Of a DNA stretch of 31,818 bases, positions 1 to 8,431 are shown piece after piece. A program made the position numbers and the translations under genes. Position 1 is the first letter of the stretch. Every line of letters begins with the position of its first letter. The notes below the pieces were generated by a model, which searched no databases, was not told the DNA's origin, and was given only the letters and a program-made list of their open reading frames with translations. The stretch comes from JBFIHF01 sp964411125 (GTDB lineage Bacteria; Myxococcota_A; Bradymonadia; Bradymonadales; Bradymonadaceae): the NCBI GenBank assembly GCA_964411125.1, contig CAYPJU010000078.1, forward strand, positions 1-31,818. Direction: 5' to 3'.

Positions 1-3
1 GCA

Positions 4-64
4 CCCCGCGCCCCGCGACGCACCCCTATGCCCGCCCCACACCTCTACCCCACCCCACCAACCC
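4..64 (-). other. G-run array (possible G-quadruplex) upstream of the Hsp70 gene
   Basis: On the plus strand there are eight runs of three or four C at 4-7, 11-14, 23-26, 31-33, 35-38, 48-51, 53-56 and 62-64, so the minus strand carries eight G-runs with short spacers. The spacers of 1, 4, 8 and 3 bases between the five runs nearest the window edge are close to a standard four-stranded G-quadruplex rule. The rest of 65-258 has no recognisable gene apart from the possible N-terminal extension of the Hsp70. Whether the structure forms is not known. Confidence 0.45.
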
Positions 65-258
65 AACGGGCCACACCAACACCCCGCGAGACGCTCTTTC
101 GCCCGCCCCGCGACAGGGCGCCGGAACAAAAAACCTCGCCCGGCGTCCAAGGTGGTTAAGGCCCTGGGATGAGGACGAGCGACATGGGGCTTCCGGAGTG
201 GATCCCCGAGGCTGTCGCGGGCTACACTCGCCCCCCTACTGAATCCAACGGTTTGTCT

Positions 259-2037
259 ATGAACGAAATCGTCGCTGGAATCGACCTGGGTACGTCCAAC
301 TCCGTGATCAGTGTGGTCCTGGAGGGGGAGCCGATCGTGATCCCCGACGCGGCTGGCAATCGGATCCACCCGTCGGTCGTCTACTTTCACGAGGATGGAA
401 CCACGGAGGTCGGAAACCAGGCGGTCCCCTATCTGGTGAAGGACCCGGCACACGCGGTCTATTCGGCGAAACGTTTGATCGGACGGCCGTTCGACAGCCC
501 GGACCTGCGTGTCCTGATCGGGTCGTATCCGTTCCGGATCGTAGCCTCGGGCGACGGCGCCCCTCGGATCAACATGTACGGTGCCATGCACCCGCCGGAG
601 GGCATTTCAGCGCGCGTGTTGATGCACCTCAAGACCCTCGCCGAGGAGTATCTGCAATCCCCGATTCAGAAGGCGGTGATCACTGTCCCGGCGAACTTCG
701 ACGAAGGTCAGCGTCGAGCCACGAAGCGGGCCGGCGAGCTCGCGGGGCTGGAGGTCTTGAGATTGATCAACGAGCCGACGTCCGCGGCGCTGGCCTATGG
801 GCACGGCAGCAATCGCCGCGAACGGGTTGCGATCTACGACTTCGGTGGCGGCACGTTCGACATCACCGTTCTGGAGCTTCGCGACAACGTCTTTCAGGTT
901 CTGTCGACGGCGGGGAACAGCTACCTGGGGGGCGACGACTTCGACAACCGCCTCGTGACCTCGATGCTCAATGCATTCGAGAAGCAGTACGGATACGACC
1001 TGTCGGGGGAGAACACGATCCGTCAACGGCTCAAATCGGTCGCGCAGGACATCAAGCACCGTCTCAGCTCGCAAGACGTCGTGACCGCCCGGGTGGCGGA
1101 GATGGTCCCTGGCACGCTCAACGAGTTGGAGCTCGAGTTCTCATTGACGCGCGACGCTTTCAATCGCCGAACAGCGGACATCGTCGACCAGAGCATGCAG
1201 ACCTGCGAGGAAGCGCTGCAGCTGGCGGGACTTCAGATCGCCGAGATCGATCACCTCGTCCTCGTCGGGGGGACGACGCGGGTCCCGATCGTCCAGCAGC
1301 GCGTCCAACAGTTTTTCAATCGCCAGGCCGTGATGGGGATCAATCCGGACGAAGTCGTAGCGGTCGGTGCGGCGATCTTCGGGCAGTCGATGGTGCAAGA
1401 GGCCGCTGCACCACCCCCTCCGGTTCCTCGCGGGGGGTCCTCCGAACATTTCGAGGACGACGAGTGGCTGGAGGAGCTCGACGAAGTCCAGTATGTCGAC
1501 GACGCGACACCACCTCCGTTTCCCGGGGCGCACGACGCACGAGGCCAGGAACAGCGAGCGCACCAGCATCGACCAGGTCCGCCGCCGGGTCCTCATCACC
1601 AGTCATATCAGCAGGCGCCCCCCCAACAGATGCAGGCTCCGCTCTTGATCGACGTCACTCCCCATGCGCTCGGGATCGCGACGGTAGGGGGCGTGATGGA
1701 CATCATCATCGAACGCAACGGGTCGCTGCCTCTTTCTCGGACCCGACGCTTCTCGACGTCTCGGGATGACCAGACGCGGGTGGTGCTTCCGATCTTTTCG
1801 GGGAACTCTCGCCGTATCGAGGACAACAGCCAGATCGGCTCCCTGGAGCTGGACGGGATTCCTCCGGGGCCACGGGAGGAAGTTCAGATCGAGGTCACCT
1901 TCGAGGTGGACACGAACGGCATGCTCAACGTCCGGGCCACGGACATGCGGACGGGGCTGAATCAGGTGGCTCGTATCTCGATCCTGGGCGTGGCCGACGA
2001 CGCCGACTACTACGACGCCGACGACCTACTCATGTGA
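259..2037 (+). CDS. Hsp70/DnaK-family chaperone with long interdomain insert and no lid
   Basis: This is an Hsp70-family ATPase of 592 residues, expected to act in the cytoplasm. The nucleotide-binding domain is complete: phosphate-1 motif GIDLGTSNS at residues 7-15, a VITVPANF block, phosphate-2 motif DFGGGTFD, and adenosine motif VLVGGTTRVP, ending near residue 374. About 85 residues of Pro-, His-, Gln- and acid-rich sequence follow before the conserved linker LLIDVTPHALGI begins at residue 462. The beta substrate-binding subdomain then runs to about 580. The protein ends in an acidic tail and lacks the helical lid of about 130 residues found in DnaK. No dnaJ or grpE lies nearby. ATG 259 is chosen because DnaK proteins start a few residues before this motif; a -10-like TACACT at 223-228 would fit it. 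An in-frame ATG at 169 adds 30 residues that match no Hsp70 feature. The product is probably a specialised Hsp70 rather than the housekeeping DnaK. Confidence 0.9.
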   Translation: MNEIVAGIDLGTSNSVISVVLEGEPIVIPDAAGNRIHPSVVYFHEDGTTEVGNQAVPYLVKDPAHAVYSAKRLIGRPFDSPDLRVLIGSYPFRIVASGDGAPRINMYGAMHPPEGISARVLMHLKTLAEEYLQSPIQKAVITVPANFDEGQRRATKRAGELAGLEVLRLINEPTSAALAYGHGSNRRERVAIYDFGGGTFDITVLELRDNVFQVLSTAGNSYLGGDDFDNRLVTSMLNAFEKQYGYDLSGENTIRQRLKSVAQDIKHRLSSQDVVTARVAEMVPGTLNELELEFSLTRDAFNRRTADIVDQSMQTCEEALQLAGLQIAEIDHLVLVGGTTRVPIVQQRVQQFFNRQAVMGINPDEVVAVGAAIFGQSMVQEAAAPPPPVPRGGSSEHFEDDEWLEELDEVQYVDDATPPPFPGAHDARGQEQRAHQHRPGPPPGPHHQSYQQAPPQQMQAPLLIDVTPHALGIATVGGVMDIIIERNGSLPLSRTRRFSTSRDDQTRVVLPIFSGNSRRIEDNSQIGSLELDGIPPGPREEVQIEVTFEVDTNGMLNVRATDMRTGLNQVARISILGVADDADYYDADDLLM

Positions 2038-2716
2038 GGGGTGGCCCGGGTATCCAGAGGATCAACTCGACTCCCCCTCCCCCGGACAGCCGAGCCTCGA
2101 GTTTCCCGCCGCACGCTTCTGCGGCGCGTCGGGCTACGTACATTCCCAGTGCCACCCCGCGGATTCCGGGCTTACCGACCGAGTGCCAGGACCCGTCGAA
2201 GAGGTCGTGGGTGTCTTGAACCTCGAAAACGGGCGCTGAAATGTCCGCCACGAGTTCGCATCCACCATCGCGTTCGGTGACGAGAATCGTCGCCGGCTGC
2301 GAGGGCCCGGTGAGCGCCCGCGCGGCGTCGAAGAACGCGGACACGAGCGAGATCCCGGCCTGTTTCGAGATCCCGACGGAGATCGAGTCATCTCCGCCCA
2401 TGGTGCGGACGGTCGGGTAATCGCCGCCCGAACTTTCGTCACTCGCGGGTCCCAGGATCGATCCGAGCGAGGACTCCGTGCGCAGGAGATCTCGATTATC
2501 TTCGATCTCGACGAGGAGTTGCAGCAACTTGCAGATTCGCAAGATCCCGTCGGTCGCGCGTTCGACGCGCCCGATCACCTCGAGAGCCGAAGGATCGGAA
2601 CTCACACCGCTCTTTCGTTTCATCAGGGACATCGCGACGACGATGTTCCCCAGGTAGCCACGTTGATCGTGGAGAGCTGCGGCGAGAGCGCGATTTTCGT
2701 CGGGGTTGAAACTCAT
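2030..2716 (-). CDS. Small histidine-kinase-like ATPase protein, probably degenerate
   Basis: This 228-residue soluble protein resembles a minimal histidine kinase. Residues 10-30 contain ALHDQRGYLGNIV, which matches an H-box (usual form HELRNPL) with a candidate phospho-acceptor His16. The C-terminal half looks like a GHKL ATPase fold: a late glycine motif GIRGVALGMYVARRAAEACGG and a final strand with LILWIPG. The N-box position reads LVSAFFDAARAL and lacks the usual Mg-binding Asn, so ATP binding is doubtful. It may instead serve as a phosphotransfer or docking protein. ATG 2716 is preceded by TTAGGAGAATCA, a strong ribosome site. It lies 16 bases after the stop of the hybrid kinase, so the two genes probably share a transcript. 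Its 3' end overlaps the end of the convergent Hsp70 gene by 8 bases. Confidence 0.7.
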   Translation of the reverse strand: MSFNPDENRALAAALHDQRGYLGNIVVAMSLMKRKSGVSSDPSALEVIGRVERATDGILRICKLLQLLVEIEDNRDLLRTESSLGSILGPASDESSGGDYPTVRTMGGDDSISVGISKQAGISLVSAFFDAARALTGPSQPATILVTERDGGCELVADISAPVFEVQDTHDLFDGSWHSVGKPGIRGVALGMYVARRAAEACGGKLEARLSGGGGVELILWIPGPPLT

Positions 2717-2732
2717 TGATTCTCCTAAAGCA

Positions 2733-5700
2733 TCAAGACTTCGATTCGATCTCAGCAATCAGGTGGTCGAGTTCGATCGGTTTAATGAGGTGTCGGTCGA
2801 ATCCGGCGCTCATGATCCGGTCTCGGTCCTTCTGGCGTCCATGACCGGTCACGGCGAGCAGCCGCATCTTCGGGCCGTGGATGTCTCGTGCGGCGCGAGC
2901 GACGTCGAGCCCCGTCATGTCGGGAAGACCGATGTCGATAACTCCGATGTCGAAATCATCCGCTTTCATCTTGTTGATGGCGTCGGTCCCGGTGCCGACG
3001 GCGGTCACCTCGTATCCGACGGATCGAAGAGCCAACTGCATCAATTCTCGCGTGTCTTCCTGGTCCTCGACGAAGAGCACCCTGCGGGCGCCTTCGATCT
3101 CGACGTCCTCGGGGACCTCCTCGACCTGTACCTCACCGCGGTACATCGGGATTCGAGCTTCGAACGCGGCGCCCTTTCCCAGACCGTCGCTTCGGGCAGA
3201 GACGTTGCCCCCGTGGGCGCGTGCAACCGCATCCACCATCGCGAGCCCGAGACCGAGGCCAACCTCGGCGCTCGACTCCGAGCTCGCGGAATGCTGAACG
3301 AACGGGTCGAAGATGGAGTCGAGCATGTACGGGGCCAGCCCCTGTCCGTCGTCGCTCACGGTGATGACTGCATCGTTTCCATCTTCCCCGGCTGCGATGC
3401 TGAAACGAACGGCTCCGACGCCGCCCGAGAACTTGAAGGCGTTGGTAAGCAGGTTCGCCATGAGCTGGCGGAGTCGAGTCTTGTCGGCGTCTACCCAGAG
3501 AGGCTCGTCGTCGACATCGATGTCGAATTCGACGCCGCCTCTGTCGATCTCGGCGACCTCGGCTTTGACGTCCTGGACGATCTCGCGGAGGTCGAACACC
3601 TCACGACGCAGCTCTACTTTGTCCTGCCTCATCCTGCTCACGTCGAGGAGATCGTCGAGCAATCGGGCCATGTGGAGCGTCTGGCGGCGAACGACGTCCG
3701 CAGCATTTCCCTTCTCGTCTTCGGTCGAATCGTCGTCGAGGAAGATTCGGGAAGCGGTGAGCAAAGCCATGAGTGGGTTGCGGAGTTCGTGCGACAACAT
3801 GGCGAGGAAGATATCTCGCTGCCTGACGCCTTGCTCGACTCTCTCGAGCGCCTTCTTGAGCTGAGAAACATCGCCGAGCGTGACCACAATCCCTGCGACG
3901 TCACGGTTCGATGTCAGATAAGGGAGTACGCGGAGCTGGTGCCACCGGCCCCGGTCGTCGGCGACTTCGTGGGCGATGGGCTGCCCGGACTCCAGCACCC
4001 GCTCGAGATCGTCTGCGATGTCGTCGTAGTCGATCTTCATGGAGAAGGTCCCGAACTTGCGACCGACATCCTGCGGAATGAGGTTGAAGACAGGCGCTGC
4101 CTGGTTGGTGAACTTGCGGATGCGCAGCTCCTCGTCGAGGAAGACGACCGCCATGTCGATCGACTCGAAGAGGTTGTCGAGGTCTGCGGTCAGCCGCGTG
4201 AGCTCTTCAATCTTCGCCTGATACTCGCTGTTGACCGTGTAGAGCTCTTCGTTGACGGAGTGGAGTTCCTCGTTGGTGCTCTGGAGCTCCTCGTTGGAGG
4301 CGACCAGCTCCTCGTTGGTGGCCTGAAGTTCCTCGTTCGAGGTCTCGAGCTCCTCCACGGTGGCCTGGAGGTTCTCCTGGGTGTAGCGGAGTTCCGACTC
4401 GATGCTCTCGATATACTCTCGGTTGAGGTCGTCCGGATCGGCGTCGACGACGGTGGTCACCGGACGATGGGCGGACATGTTCTCTTCGAGGGTCAGGAGG
4501 TAGTAGATCTCGGACCGGGAGACGGTGACGGGCGCGGCTGTCACGTCGTAGGCTACGTTCTCTCCATCGCCGCGCGTCAGCCCGACCCCTGCATATCGGG
4601 CTTCGCCACCTTCGCGGTCTGCCTGCCGGAGTGCTCCTGCGACTGCCATTCGCAGGTCGGGGTGCACGAGATCGAGGATATCGGTCGACATTCGACCGCC
4701 GCGGAAATGCAGAAGCGCTTCGGCCCCCGAGAAGGCGTGTACGAGCGTTCGTTGCTTGTCGACGAGAAAGCTCGGCGGGATGTAGCGGCCGACGAGACGT
4801 TCGTAGACCGGAAGGAGGCGACTCTCTTTGAAAGTCGAGCCGCTGCCAGGGAGCCTGGCGAACGCATCCGGGCTGCGTGTCTGGTAGAGCCGGGGCTCGG
4901 GCGAAAGCCGCACATCGCGGCTCTTGCGGAACACGCGATGCTTGGAGCTGACGGACTCGAACTCGTCAGCGAGCGCCCCGGGCGTCTCACTCGACCCCAG
5001 GAACAATACTCCATCGCGCTTCAGCGCGAAGTGGAAGAGGGTGAGAACCTTCTTCTGCGCCTGGGGCTTGAGGTAGATGAGAAGGTTCCTGCAACTGAGG
5101 AAGTCGAGCCCGGTGAATGGCGGATCGACGAGGATGTCGTGTCGCGCGAAGACGACGCTCTCGCGGAGGCGCTTGTCGACGCGATGAAATCCATCCGCGT
5201 CCCCACGGAAGTACTTGCCGCGGTATTCGGCTGGGATGTCGGCCAACATCTCGGACGTGTAGACGGCCTTGTTTGCGGAGGCCAATGCGTTTTCGTCCAC
5301 ATCGGTCGCGAAGATCTTGAGCCCGATTCCGGGGCGGTGTGCGTCGATCGCCTCGAGGAACATGATCCCGAGCGAGTAGACCTCCTCACCCGTGGTACAG
5401 GCTGGCACCCAGACCCGGATACCTCTGTCGGCGTCGGCATTCTGGACGACCGAGGGGACGACCTCTTCCCGCAAGAAATCGAACGCATCGGGATCACGAA
5501 AAAACTGTGTAACTCCGATCAAGAGGTCTTGGAAGATCGCCCGGACTTCCTGCTCGTCGTCACGAATGCGCTCCACGTAGTCGTCGATGTCGACGGCGCG
5601 GCTCAACGCGACCCGTCGCCAGATTCTGCGAGCGACGGTGGTCTCCTTGTATTCGAAGAAATCGATCCCGAACCGGTCTTTGAGCAGTTGGACGATCTCG

Positions 5701-6383
5701 TTGACTCGATCGCCGTCGGTGGTCTCGCCGACCGGGTACTCTCCTCCCGTGGCGACGTAATGGCCGATGTAGTCGGCGAGGGAATCGGCAATCTCCGATG
5801 GGCTGAGGACGAGGTCGACCATTCCGGTGGCCCGAGCGTTTCGCGGCATTCCGTCGAACCGCGCGGAATCGGTCGTCTGCGCGATGACGAGCCCGCCGGC
5901 CTCGTGAATCTCCCCGATGCCTCGCGACCCGTCGCTGCCTGTTCCCGACAGGATGACACCGACGGCGCATCGACCGACGTCGGACGCGAGCGATCGAAAG
6001 AAATGGTCGATGGGAAGTCGGAACACTTCCTCTCGCGGTCGGTCGCTGAGGAGGAAACGGCCCGAACTGATGATGACGTCGGAGTTGGCAGGGGGAAGGT
6101 AGATGGCGTTCGGCTCGCACTTCATCCCGTCGGTGATGTTCTTGACGGGGATGTTGGTCTGCCGGCGCAAGAGCTCGTCCATCTTCGATTCGAAGTTGGG
6201 GCTCAGGTGCTGCAGCACGACGTAAGCGGCGCGTACGTCGGGGGACATGCTCTGGAAGAGTTCCTCGAGCGCCTGCAGTCCACCGGCGGATGCGCCGATG
6301 GCGACGACATGAAACTGGGGTGCCCTGGTCGAGCCACCAGCTTCTTCCTCCTCGACAGTTTTCAACTCCAACTCCGCCTCCAA
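2733..6383 (-). CDS. CheB-CheR-PAS-histidine kinase-receiver hybrid protein
   Basis: This is a single 1216-residue signalling protein. The order is: CheB-type methylesterase at about residues 25-205 (nucleophile Ser32 in IGASAGG, VLQHLS His, GTGSDGSRG Asp); CheR N-terminal helix domain and SAM methyltransferase at about 215-500 (FFRDPDAF, ACTTGEEVYSLG, FLSCRNLLIYL); a heptad-rich coiled coil with repeated SNEELQ/TNEEL units at about 663-725; PAS at about 728-840; HisKA with His865 in MLSHELRNPL; HATPase with N-box LMANLLTNAFKFS near 976; and a C-terminal receiver with Asp1150 in VIDIGLPDMTG. All catalytic residues look intact. No chemoreceptor or other che gene lies near it, so the methyl-accepting target is unknown. 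The only start before the CheB domain with no truncation is TTG 6383, which has no clear ribosome site. It is followed by the small degenerate kinase at 2716. Confidence 0.93.
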   Translation of the reverse strand: MEAELELKTVEEEEAGGSTRAPQFHVVAIGASAGGLQALEELFQSMSPDVRAAYVVLQHLSPNFESKMDELLRRQTNIPVKNITDGMKCEPNAIYLPPANSDVIISSGRFLLSDRPREEVFRLPIDHFFRSLASDVGRCAVGVILSGTGSDGSRGIGEIHEAGGLVIAQTTDSARFDGMPRNARATGMVDLVLSPSEIADSLADYIGHYVATGGEYPVGETTDGDRVNEIVQLLKDRFGIDFFEYKETTVARRIWRRVALSRAVDIDDYVERIRDDEQEVRAIFQDLLIGVTQFFRDPDAFDFLREEVVPSVVQNADADRGIRVWVPACTTGEEVYSLGIMFLEAIDAHRPGIGLKIFATDVDENALASANKAVYTSEMLADIPAEYRGKYFRGDADGFHRVDKRLRESVVFARHDILVDPPFTGLDFLSCRNLLIYLKPQAQKKVLTLFHFALKRDGVLFLGSSETPGALADEFESVSSKHRVFRKSRDVRLSPEPRLYQTRSPDAFARLPGSGSTFKESRLLPVYERLVGRYIPPSFLVDKQRTLVHAFSGAEALLHFRGGRMSTDILDLVHPDLRMAVAGALRQADREGGEARYAGVGLTRGDGENVAYDVTAAPVTVSRSEIYYLLTLEENMSAHRPVTTVVDADPDDLNREYIESIESELRYTQENLQATVEELETSNEELQATNEELVASNEELQSTNEELHSVNEELYTVNSEYQAKIEELTRLTADLDNLFESIDMAVVFLDEELRIRKFTNQAAPVFNLIPQDVGRKFGTFSMKIDYDDIADDLERVLESGQPIAHEVADDRGRWHQLRVLPYLTSNRDVAGIVVTLGDVSQLKKALERVEQGVRQRDIFLAMLSHELRNPLMALLTASRIFLDDDSTEDEKGNAADVVRRQTLHMARLLDDLLDVSRMRQDKVELRREVFDLREIVQDVKAEVAEIDRGGVEFDIDVDDEPLWVDADKTRLRQLMANLLTNAFKFSGGVGAVRFSIAAGEDGNDAVITVSDDGQGLAPYMLDSIFDPFVQHSASSESSAEVGLGLGLAMVDAVARAHGGNVSARSDGLGKGAAFEARIPMYRGEVQVEEVPEDVEIEGARRVLFVEDQEDTRELMQLALRSVGYEVTAVGTGTDAINKMKADDFDIGVIDIGLPDMTGLDVARAARDIHGPKMRLLAVTGHGRQKDRDRIMSAGFDRHLIKPIELDHLIAEIESKS

Positions 6384-6397
6384 TGAACCCCAACCGC

Positions 6398-6425
6398 TTT
6401 ACACCCCTGCCAGCCGCCCTGTAAA
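6398..6425. promoter_or_regulatory. Symmetric divergent promoter candidate between hybrid kinase and glyA
   Basis: TTTACA (6398-6403) and TGTAAA (6420-6425) are separated by 16 bases and are exact inverted copies. Read on either strand they give a -35-like TTTACA and a -10-like TGTAAA in an 80-base divergent gap. Toward glyA this leaves a leader of about 30 bases; toward the kinase the leader before TTG 6383 would be under 10 bases. The repeat could equally be an operator. Confidence 0.35.
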
Positions 6426-6463
6426 AGGTCGTCCGACGAACGGACCGAATCGGGAGATTTTGC

Positions 6464-7711
6464 ATGGGATGGATGGATGACGTGGCGGCGGTCGACGAGG
6501 TCGTCTTCGAGCTGATTCGCGGCGAGGAAGATCGGCAGCGAGACACGATTCGCCTGATCGCCAGTGAGAACTACGCGTCGCGAGCGGTGATGACCGCGAC
6601 GGCGTCTGTGTTTACCAACAAGTACGCCGAGGGGTACCCGGGGAAGCGTTACTACCTGGGGCAGGAATTCGTCGATCGGCTCGAGACTCTCGCGATCGAT
6701 CGGGCCCGCGAGCTGTTCGGCGCCGAGCACGTCAACGTGCAGCCCTACTCGGGATCCCCTGCGAACCTGGAGATGTACTACGCACTCTGCCAGGTCGGGG
6801 ACCCGATCCTGGGTATGTCGTTGCCGCATGGAGGACATCTCACCCATGGTTGGAAGGTCAACTTCTCCGGAACGTTCTACCGGGCACACCAATACGCGGT
6901 TGATCCCGACTCGGAGTGCATTGATTTCGCCGAAGTTCGTCGCGTCGCGCGGGAAATCAAGCCGCGCGTGATCCTTTGTGGGGCGAGCGCCTACCCTCGA
7001 ACGATCGACTTCGACGCGTTCGCCGAGATCGCCGAAGAAGTGGGTGCGCACCTCGTCGCAGACATCGCCCATATCGCCGGGCTGGTGGCGGGCGGAGTTC
7101 ATCCTTCTCCCATCGGGGTCGCAGACGTCGTGACCTCGACGACCCACAAGACTCTGCGTGGCCCTCGTGGTGGGATCATCATGTGCAAGAATGAGCACGC
7201 GAAAGCGATCGACCGCGCGGTCTTTCCGGCATGTCAGGGAGGTCCCCACCTTCATGGCATCGCGGCCCTCGCGGTCGCGCTGCAGGAGGCGCTGCAGCCG
7301 GACTTCAAGGAGTACGCCGCAGAGGTGGTCGCAAACGCGAAAGCAATGGCGGAAGCGTTCACCAGCCGGGGCTACCGGCTCGTCTCCGGGGGCACAGACA
7401 ATCACCTGCTGCTCGTCGACCTGACGGCGAAAGGCCTCGGCGGGAAACCCGCTGCAGAGGCGATGGAGAAAGCGGGCATCGTCGCCAATGCCAACTCGAT
7501 CCCCTTCGACAAGCGGAAGCCGTTCGACCCGTCCGGCGTTCGAATCGGGACGGCCGCCGTTACGACCCGCGGAATGGGCGCCGACGACATGAACCGCATC
7601 GTGGGCTGGATTGACGACGCCATCGATGCTAGGGAAGACTCCGCGAAGCTCGCTCGAATCAAGGCCGACGTGACCGAATTCGCGCGTAGTTTTCCGGTTC
7701 CCTGGGACTGA
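6464..7711 (+). CDS. glyA: Serine hydroxymethyltransferase
   Basis: This PLP enzyme converts serine and tetrahydrofolate to glycine and methylene-tetrahydrofolate. The protein is 415 residues, the normal length. It shows the family signatures IRLIASENYAS near residue 30, FTNKYAEGYPGKRYY near 50, VNVQPYSGSPAN near 90, and the PLP-binding lysine Lys229 in TSTTHKTLRGPRGG. The C-terminal small domain has the expected GVRIGTAAVTTRGM. ATG 6464 follows GGGAGATTTTGC, a good ribosome site. The next gene begins 9 bases after the stop, suggesting co-transcription with the TPR and SEC-C proteins, which have no known part in folate metabolism. A class V aminotransferase of the serine-glyoxylate type lies at 27528-28673. 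Confidence 0.97.
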   Translation: MGWMDDVAAVDEVVFELIRGEEDRQRDTIRLIASENYASRAVMTATASVFTNKYAEGYPGKRYYLGQEFVDRLETLAIDRARELFGAEHVNVQPYSGSPANLEMYYALCQVGDPILGMSLPHGGHLTHGWKVNFSGTFYRAHQYAVDPDSECIDFAEVRRVAREIKPRVILCGASAYPRTIDFDAFAEIAEEVGAHLVADIAHIAGLVAGGVHPSPIGVADVVTSTTHKTLRGPRGGIIMCKNEHAKAIDRAVFPACQGGPHLHGIAALAVALQEALQPDFKEYAAEVVANAKAMAEAFTSRGYRLVSGGTDNHLLLVDLTAKGLGGKPAAEAMEKAGIVANANSIPFDKRKPFDPSGVRIGTAAVTTRGMGADDMNRIVGWIDDAIDAREDSAKLARIKADVTEFARSFPVPWD

Positions 7712-7720
7712 CGGAGCGAG

Positions 7721-8431
7721 ATGTACAACCTCCTGCTGGCGCTCGCGGCGGGTGCTGCCGCGACGATTCTCTTCGGTTTCCTCTTCGGAGGAGGAGACTT
7801 CGCGTTCGTCTACGGCATTTTCCCGGGCGTGATCGTCACGGTAGTCGTGTTCGGCCTCCTCGCCAGGCGGGTGTTGAAGCAGGTCGAGGCGATCATGGCC
7901 TCGGCGCAACCCGAGCTCCAGAACCGAAACATCCCCGCCGCGGTCGAGATCATCAAAGAAGCCTACCCGCTCGGGAAGTGGCAGTTCTTGCTGCGTTCCC
8001 AGATCGACGGCCAGATCGGCACGATCTGGTACGCCGCGCAAAAGTTCGACAAGGCCGAGCACTTTCTGAGGCGCTCGTTCAAGAAGAACTGGGTCGCGCG
8101 CGCGATGCTCGGAACGCTGCTCTACAAACGCAAAGACTACGACGAGATGACAGAGGTGTTCGAGGAGGCGGTGCAGGCCAACAAGAAGCAGGCTCTGCTC
8201 TGGAACCTCTACGCGTACTGCCTCTGGAAGATCAAGAAGCGTGAAGAGGCGATAGCGGTCCTCAACCGCGCCATGTCGCACCTCGAGAACGACGAGAAGA
8301 CCGAGCGCAATCTCAAGGCGCTGCAGAACGACAAGAAGATGAAGATGCGAGGATGGAACATGCAGTGGTATCAATTCCACCTCGACAAGCCCCCGCAGCA
8401 ACGAATCCAGATCCAGGGTCGCAGACGATGA
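7721..8431 (+). CDS. Membrane-anchored TPR protein, function unknown
   Basis: This 236-residue protein begins with two hydrophobic segments (about residues 3-22 and 27-50), a hairpin that would leave the rest of the protein in the cytoplasm. Residues 60-210 are helical repeats of the TPR type, with units such as AQKFDKAEHFLRRSFKKN, KDYDEMTEVFEEAVQ and KREEAIAVLNRAMSHLE. The C-terminal 30 residues are strongly basic (KKMKMRGWNMQW, then RIQIQGRRR). ATG 7721 has GGAGCGAG just before it. Its stop overlaps the start of the SEC-C gene (ATGA at 8428-8431), so the two are probably translationally coupled. I do not recognise a specific family; a scaffold role is only inferred from the repeats. Confidence 0.85.
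   Translation: MYNLLLALAAGAAATILFGFLFGGGDFAFVYGIFPGVIVTVVVFGLLARRVLKQVEAIMASAQPELQNRNIPAAVEIIKEAYPLGKWQFLLRSQIDGQIGTIWYAAQKFDKAEHFLRRSFKKNWVARAMLGTLLYKRKDYDEMTEVFEEAVQANKKQALLWNLYAYCLWKIKKREEAIAVLNRAMSHLENDEKTERNLKALQNDKKMKMRGWNMQWYQFHLDKPPQQRIQIQGRRR

Noticed and set aside
2706..6386. A 1226-codon open frame on the plus strand opposite the hybrid kinase
   Set aside because: It is exactly antisense to a gene with strong domain matches and shows no domain itself. Long antisense open frames are expected from codon bias in GC-rich genomes.
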